Notes under the pieces: generated by a model
Seen by the model: the letters and a program-made list of their open reading frames with translations, nothing else
Databases searched by the model: none
Told to the model about the DNA's origin: nothing
Source: Chryseobacterium sp.
Lineage (GTDB): Bacteria > Bacteroidota > Bacteroidia > Flavobacteriales > Weeksellaceae
Direction: 5' to 3'
NCBI RefSeq assembly: GCF_019236175.1
Contig: NZ_JAFAJM010000024.1
Location: 293,434-357,433, forward strand
DNA length: 64,000 nucleotides
Made by a program: the position numbers and the translations under genes
In this document: in pieces, positions 63,881 through 64,000 of the stretch
How the letters are laid out: every line of letters begins with the position of its first letter
Position numbering within the stretch: position 1 is the first letter of the stretch

Positions 63881-63886
63881 TTCAAG

Positions 63887-63959
63887 TGGTTTCTCCAGGA
63901 ATCGAACCAGGGACACATGGATTTTCAATCCATTGCTCTACCAACTGAGCTAAGAAACC
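63887..63959 (-). tRNA. tRNA-Phe (anticodon GAA)
   Basis: Read on the minus strand the cloverleaf is complete. The acceptor GGTTTCT pairs with AGAAACC over 7 bp. The D-arm is GCTC/GAGC, the anticodon stem ATGGA/TCCAT with loop TTGAAAA (anticodon GAA), and the T-loop TTCGATT. The 73-nt gene ends in discriminator A, and CCA is not encoded. One irregularity is a T-T mismatch in the middle of the T-stem (CCTGG opposite CCTGG). A terminator follows. Confidence 0.9.
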
Positions 63960-64000
63960 ATTTATATTTTTGTTTGACTTACTTCGTTGTTTTAAAGTGA

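Noticed and set aside
1..64000. Insertion sequences, transposases or rRNA genes
   Set aside because: No transposase motif, terminal inverted repeats with target duplication, or rRNA-like sequence was seen.

Overview
The window looks like chromosomal DNA of a Bacteroidota flavobacterium, most likely Chryseobacterium or a close Weeksellaceae relative. The evidence is AT-rich DNA, three SusC/SusD pairs, promoters with the flavobacterial -7 box TAnnTTTG, a LytS/LytTR two-component pair, a DUF1343 protein, a DUF5117-type zinc protease, and C-terminal tail-fibre modules typical of this phylum. The genus is inferred from family style, not from a search.

Layout. 1-0.4 kb: C-terminal end of an HMG-CoA synthase. 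0.7-10.2 kb: two consecutive SusC/SusD outer-membrane uptake pairs whose promoters, leaders and signal peptides are near copies. 10.3-14.6 kb: an AraC-type regulator divergent from an aldehyde-oxidation set (aldehyde dehydrogenase, zinc alcohol dehydrogenase, DUF779), with a REP-like structured element between the two dehydrogenases. 14.7-23.9 kb: housekeeping and membrane genes, namely a decayed small membrane gene, an SDF-family symporter with altered substrate residues, a CbpA/CbpM co-chaperone pair, a YcxB-like protein, a CBS-type PLP enzyme, a LolC/E-like permease divergent from a DUF1343/NamZ muramidase, a DUF3575-like protein and a thioredoxin-fold protein.

24.1-33.9 kb: a LytS-type histidine kinase and a LytTR response regulator flank a zinc metalloprotease plus SusC/SusD unit. 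A 12-bp direct repeat with 21-bp period sits directly upstream of the protease -7 box. It is a strong candidate operator for the response regulator, so the block reads as a regulated system for breaking down and importing peptides or protein.

35.5-63.8 kb: the most unusual part. Two identically built promoter/operator elements precede an M15 endolysin-like peptidase. A run of unrecognised genes follows (715, 591 and 192 aa, then giants of 2282 and 2058 aa), and then six tandem paralogues (450-568 aa) joined by 2-nt gaps. The six share a phage-tail-like N-terminal motif, VGIGT-type beta repeats and a C-terminal coiled-coil fibre module, and their internal cassettes are shuffled between copies. 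None of the giants or fibre-like proteins has a visible signal peptide, and no sheath, tube, baseplate, capsid, terminase or ATPase gene is present. I infer a poorly described multi-protein particle or fibre assembly, possibly released by lysis. A terminator closes the cluster, and a tRNA-Phe gene with a T-stem mismatch follows on the other strand.
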